Source: Fidelibacterota bacterium (lineage in GTDB: Bacteria > Marinisomatota > Marinisomatia > SCGC-AAA003-L08 > TMED6). Taken from it: 7,102 nucleotides of DNA. Each line of letters starts with the position of its first letter. The stretch's first letter is position 1. The notes beneath the pieces are model-generated. The model did not search any database and was not told where the DNA came from. It saw nothing but the letters and a program-made list of their open reading frames with translations. Positions 4,826-7,102 of the stretch are shown here, in pieces. Location: contig PAOX01000013.1 in the NCBI GenBank assembly GCA_002710085.1, positions 1 to 7,102 on the forward strand. The letters are read 5' to 3'. Both the position numbers and the translations under genes were made by a program.

Positions 4826-6454
4826 ATGGATTATAAAGTATTATCAAGAAAATATAGACCCCAAAAATTCAGTGAAATTATTGGTCAACCTCATATAGTT
4901 GATACATTAATGAATTCAATTGCTACAAATCGATTAGCTCATGGGTATTTATTTTCAGGTTTGAGAGGTGTTGGGAAAACTACAACTGCAAGAGTTTTAT
5001 CAAAGACGTTAAATTGTCTTGAAAAAGATACTGATTCTCCTTGTGAGTCCTGTCAAAACTGTATTGAAATTACGGAATCTAGAAGTTTAGATGTGATTGA
5101 ATTAGATGGTGCATCTAATCGTGGAATTGATGAGATCAGAGAAATTAAAGAAACTGTAAAGTATCCTCCTATTTCTAGTGATTATAAAATATTTATCATT
5201 GATGAAGTTCATATGTTGACTAAAGAGGCATTTAATGCTCTATTAAAAACATTAGAAGAGCCACCTCAAAATGTAGTATTTATATTAGCAACCACAGATT
5301 CTCATAAAATTCCGGACACAATTTTATCAAGGACTTTAAGATTTGATTTTAAAAAAATTACTAATAATATTTTATCAGAACACATGGCTAATATCCTTAA
5401 TCAAGAAGGTATTAAGTATGAAGATATAGCTTTAAATACTATAGCATTTAAAGCTGATGGAAGTGTGAGAGACTCTCTTAGTATATTAGATAGGATTATT
5501 TCATATTCAGGTCAATTGATTTCTTATGATTTGGTTAAAGAGTCTTTAGGGATTATAGAGGATAAAGTCTACTTAGATTTACTGAACTGTATCATAACCA
5601 GTGATCAATCATCTATATTGATAAAAATTAAGGAAGTTATAAATTCAGGTTATTCAATAGATAATTTTATATCAGGATTTAATACGTTTTTAAGTAATTG
5701 TTTAATGTCTATTTCTGGATATACTAATAAAGATTTTATTAATAATGAGACTGCTGAATGGATTAATCAAAACAAAGGCCAGATAAATAGTATAGATATA
5801 ATGCGCATCATAGAACAAGTTCAAGATTATGAGCTAAAATCAAAGAATTTATTACAGCCTAATATTGCTCTTGAGTCATTATTTGTCAAATTAAGTGTTA
5901 TGGATGAATCAGTAAAAATATCTGATTTATTAGCAAATATTCCATCGGATAATAATGTAAAAATAGAGGGTAGTAATAATAGTATTAAAACTGAATCTAT
6001 AGAAGAAGAGTCTTCTGAACAAAAAATAGAACCTAATAAGATAATTGATGAAAATTCTAATTTAAAAGTAGAGGATAGCAATGATAACGTTAAAGCTGAA
6101 TCTACAAAAGAAGAGCCATCTATTGTGTATCCAAAGGAAGATTTTGGAAAACAATGGATTGAAATTATTAAGTTAATAGATTGTGTTGATAAACGGATTT
6201 CTAATTCATTAGATGATGCGAAAGTTTATTTAGATAATGAGATTATTATTATTGATTTAGGAGAGACAGATAACTCTTATATTCAAAAAACTTTAAATGA
6301 TAATCAAGATTTAATTAAAAAAAGCGCTTTTGAGATCACAAAGCATAAATTTAATGTAGAAATAAAAGCTAAAATTAAAGTTGAAGATGAAGAAAAAGAG
6401 CATCCATTACTAAATGATATTAAGACAAAATTTAGTGGTGGAAATAATATATAG
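4826..6454 (+). CDS. dnaX: DNA polymerase III subunit gamma/tau (clamp loader ATPase)
   Basis: This encodes 542 aa (B. subtilis DnaX is about 563). DnaX is the ATPase motor of the clamp loader, which opens beta clamps and places them on primed DNA. The start is canonical (MDYKVLSRKYRPQ). Walker A is GLRGVGKT (45-52). The zinc module uses Cys64, Cys73, Cys76 and Cys79. Walker B is IIDEVH (124-129), sensor 1 is ATTD (155-158), the arginine finger is Arg169, and sensor 2 is Arg215 in GSVRDSLS. The usual SRC motif reads SRT here. Domain III runs to about 370. An acidic, low-complexity linker (about 371-430) contains an imperfect 21-residue duplication, and a C-terminal alpha/beta domain (about 432-542) follows. 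I see no correctly phased slippery heptamer that would give a separate gamma form. The ATG lies 10 nt after the SRP RNA with no Shine-Dalgarno. Confidence 0.97.
   Translation: MDYKVLSRKYRPQKFSEIIGQPHIVDTLMNSIATNRLAHGYLFSGLRGVGKTTTARVLSKTLNCLEKDTDSPCESCQNCIEITESRSLDVIELDGASNRGIDEIREIKETVKYPPISSDYKIFIIDEVHMLTKEAFNALLKTLEEPPQNVVFILATTDSHKIPDTILSRTLRFDFKKITNNILSEHMANILNQEGIKYEDIALNTIAFKADGSVRDSLSILDRIISYSGQLISYDLVKESLGIIEDKVYLDLLNCIITSDQSSILIKIKEVINSGYSIDNFISGFNTFLSNCLMSISGYTNKDFINNETAEWINQNKGQINSIDIMRIIEQVQDYELKSKNLLQPNIALESLFVKLSVMDESVKISDLLANIPSDNNVKIEGSNNSIKTESIEEESSEQKIEPNKIIDENSNLKVEDSNDNVKAESTKEEPSIVYPKEDFGKQWIEIIKLIDCVDKRISNSLDDAKVYLDNEIIIIDLGETDNSYIQKTLNDNQDLIKKSAFEITKHKFNVEIKAKIKVEDEEKEHPLLNDIKTKFSGGNNI
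5954..6121 (+). repeat. Imperfect direct duplication inside the dnaX linker (2 x 63 nt)
   Basis: Units at 5954-6016 and 6059-6121 lie 105 nt apart in the same reading frame. By hand alignment they match at about 50 of 63 bases without gaps. They encode NVKIEGSNNSIKTESIEEESS and the related NLKVEDSNDNVKAESTKEEPS. The 42 nt between them encode EQKIEPNKIIDENS. Many differences change amino acids but keep the acidic, serine-rich character, as expected of a diverged duplication in a disordered linker. Confidence 0.8.
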
Positions 6455-6457
6455 GAG
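6453..6457 (+). promoter_or_regulatory. Shine-Dalgarno site for ybaB, overlapping the dnaX stop
   Basis: AGGAG at 6453-6457 overlaps the dnaX TAG stop (6452-6454) and lies 5 nt before the ybaB ATG at 6463. It is the clearest Shine-Dalgarno sequence in the window. It shows that this organism can use such signals, although most other starts here lack one. Confidence 0.8.
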
Positions 6458-6462
6458 AAAAT

Positions 6463-6780
6463 ATGTTTAATGGTAATATGAAAAAACTGATGAAGCAAGC
6501 TAAAGATATGCAAAATAAGATGATGGAGACTCAAAAAGAGTTAGAATCTATGGAAATCGAAGGTAGCTCTGGTGGTGGCGCTGTTAAGGCAGTTTTAAAT
6601 GGAAAAAAAGAAATTTTATCTATAGATATAGATTCTGAACTTTTATCTGATGATAAAGAAATATTAGAGGATCTAATTATCACTTGTATTAATCAAGCTC
6701 AAAACAAAGTCGATGAAATAAGTAAAGATAAAATGGGTGCAATTTCTGGTGGTCTTCCATCTGGATTACCAGGTTTTTAA
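6463..6780 (+). CDS. ybaB: YbaB/EbfC-family nucleoid-associated DNA-binding protein
   Basis: This encodes 105 aa, the usual family length (about 105-110). Family members form small dimers that bind DNA and affect nucleoid organisation. The gene nearly always sits between dnaX and recR, as here. The N-terminal helix is rich in Lys, Met and Gln (MKKLMKQAKDMQNKMMETQKE, split at about 6-26). The family-typical EGSSGGGAVKAVLNGKKEI segment (about 33-51) follows, then the beta region with LSIDID (52-57), the acidic LLSDDKEILEDLI, and a helix from about 72 (INQAQNKVDEI). It ends with the Gly/Pro-rich tail GGLPSGLPGF seen in many homologues. The start has AGGAG at 5-nt spacing. Its TAA stop shares one base with the recR start (TAATG), implying coupled translation. 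Confidence 0.96.
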   Translation: MFNGNMKKLMKQAKDMQNKMMETQKELESMEIEGSSGGGAVKAVLNGKKEILSIDIDSELLSDDKEILEDLIITCINQAQNKVDEISKDKMGAISGGLPSGLPGF

Positions 6781-7102
6781 TGGACTCAATACCAAAAACA
6801 TTAGAAAATATTATAATTGATTTAAGTAAGTTGCCTGGTATTGGTAGAAGGACAGCTGAAAGATTAGCTATTTTTTTATTAGAATCAGATAGTGAATACT
6901 TAAAATCCTTTTCTATAAATATTAATGATCTTAATGAGAAAATGTCAGAATGTAAGATTTGCCATTGTTTTATTGACATAAATTATGATTCTGAGCTTAA
7001 TGAATGTGTAATATGTGAAGATGATTCAAGAAATGGCAAAATAGTATGCTTATTAAAAAAAGCCTCTGATGTTATTATTTTTGAAAGAACAGGTTACAAT
7101 GG
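6780..7102 (+). CDS. recR: Recombination mediator RecR, 5' part (cut by the window end)
   Basis: 107 complete codons are visible out of about 200 in the family. RecR works with RecO (and RecF) to load RecA at gaps and stalled forks. The N-terminal helix-hairpin-helix is LPGIGRRTAERLAIFLL (18-34). The zinc finger uses Cys58 and Cys61 (CKIC) and Cys76 and Cys79 (CVIC), with an extra Cys at 63. The TOPRIM domain begins with KIVCLLKKASDVIIFERTGYNG (split at about 87-108), where the family usually has ICVVE...D...E.TG. The ATG at 6780 overlaps the ybaB stop by one base, and AGG sits six bases before it within the ybaB coding end. The rest of the TOPRIM domain and the C-terminus lie outside the window. 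No frameshift is seen in the visible part. Confidence 0.95.
   Translation, partial: MDSIPKTLENIIIDLSKLPGIGRRTAERLAIFLLESDSEYLKSFSININDLNEKMSECKICHCFIDINYDSELNECVICEDDSRNGKIVCLLKKASDVIIFERTGYN

Noticed and set aside
5350..5358. Second A7 run in dnaX (codons ttt aaa aaa att)
   Set aside because: The phase is T AAA AAA, which does not allow tandem -1 slippage, and it falls within the ATPase core.
5827..6081. Minus-strand open frame of 84 codons
   Set aside because: It is a shadow of the dnaX linker; its Ser/Leu-rich composition is what the complement of acidic, Lys-rich coding sequence yields.
6317..6324. AAAAAAAG run in dnaX, similar to the E. coli tau/gamma frameshift site
   Set aside because: In frame it reads ATT AAA AAA AGC, so the heptamer A AAA AAG is in the wrong phase. 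It also lies at about residue 498 of 542, too late for a gamma-type product.
6304..6534. Minus-strand open frame of 76 codons
   Set aside because: It spans the dnaX/ybaB junction opposite well-supported genes, with no start signal or recognisable product.
6689..6979. Minus-strand open frame of 96 codons
   Set aside because: It is opposite the ybaB end and the recR helix-hairpin-helix, and is explained as a shadow.
1..7102. CRISPR array, insertion sequence, prophage or defence system
   Set aside because: No regularly spaced repeats, terminal inverted repeats, transposase, integrase or defence motifs were seen. The two tRNA genes show no duplicated 3' end suggesting an attachment site.

Overview
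The window is a compact, strongly AT-rich bacterial segment in which every supported gene lies on the + strand. A lipoprotein and a predicted outer-membrane beta-barrel point to a bacterium with an outer membrane. Details such as GPEGDF in RsmE and the KQTQ...LPQI stretch recall Bacteroidetes/FCB relatives. The SRP RNA, however, is the long form with an Alu domain, which is better known from Firmicutes and Thermotogae. An AT-rich marine FCB-type lineage such as Marinimicrobia/SAR406 would fit, but this is a low-confidence guess made without any search.

Layout. 29-102 is tRNA-Arg(ACG). 107-1306 encodes a lipoprotein alpha/beta hydrolase of the PAF-acetylhydrolase type. 1307-1993 is rsmE and 1996-2454 is tadA. 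2497-2584 is tRNA-Ser(GGA). 2594-4111 encodes a secreted, probable outer-membrane beta-barrel protein. 4191-4532 encodes a small lysine-rich protein of unknown function. 4545-4815 is the large SRP RNA. 4826-6454 is dnaX, 6463-6780 is the ybaB/ebfC-family gene, and 6780-7102 is the 5' half of recR, cut by the window end. Gaps are 0 to 79 nt, no stretch over 300 nt lacks a gene, and no convincing intrinsic terminator is visible, so much of the region may be co-transcribed.

How the genes relate. TadA makes inosine-34 in tRNA-Arg(ACG), and that tRNA is encoded about 1.9 kb upstream of tadA. RsmE modifies 16S rRNA. SRP RNA, DnaX (clamp loader), YbaB and RecR (recombinational repair) form the SRP RNA-dnaX-ybaB-recR block. 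The order tadA-SRP RNA-dnaX-ybaB-recR matches what I recall from Bacillus and Clostridium, so this looks like an old housekeeping neighbourhood. The hydrolase lipoprotein, the beta-barrel gene and the small basic gene appear to be lineage-specific insertions.

I see no phage, CRISPR, toxin-antitoxin, defence or transposon system. The points most worth checking are the three protein genes that begin 4, 9 and 10 nt after structured RNAs, the long SRP RNA with a possible mini helix 6, the internal duplication in the DnaX linker, and the unknown basic protein next to the SRP RNA.
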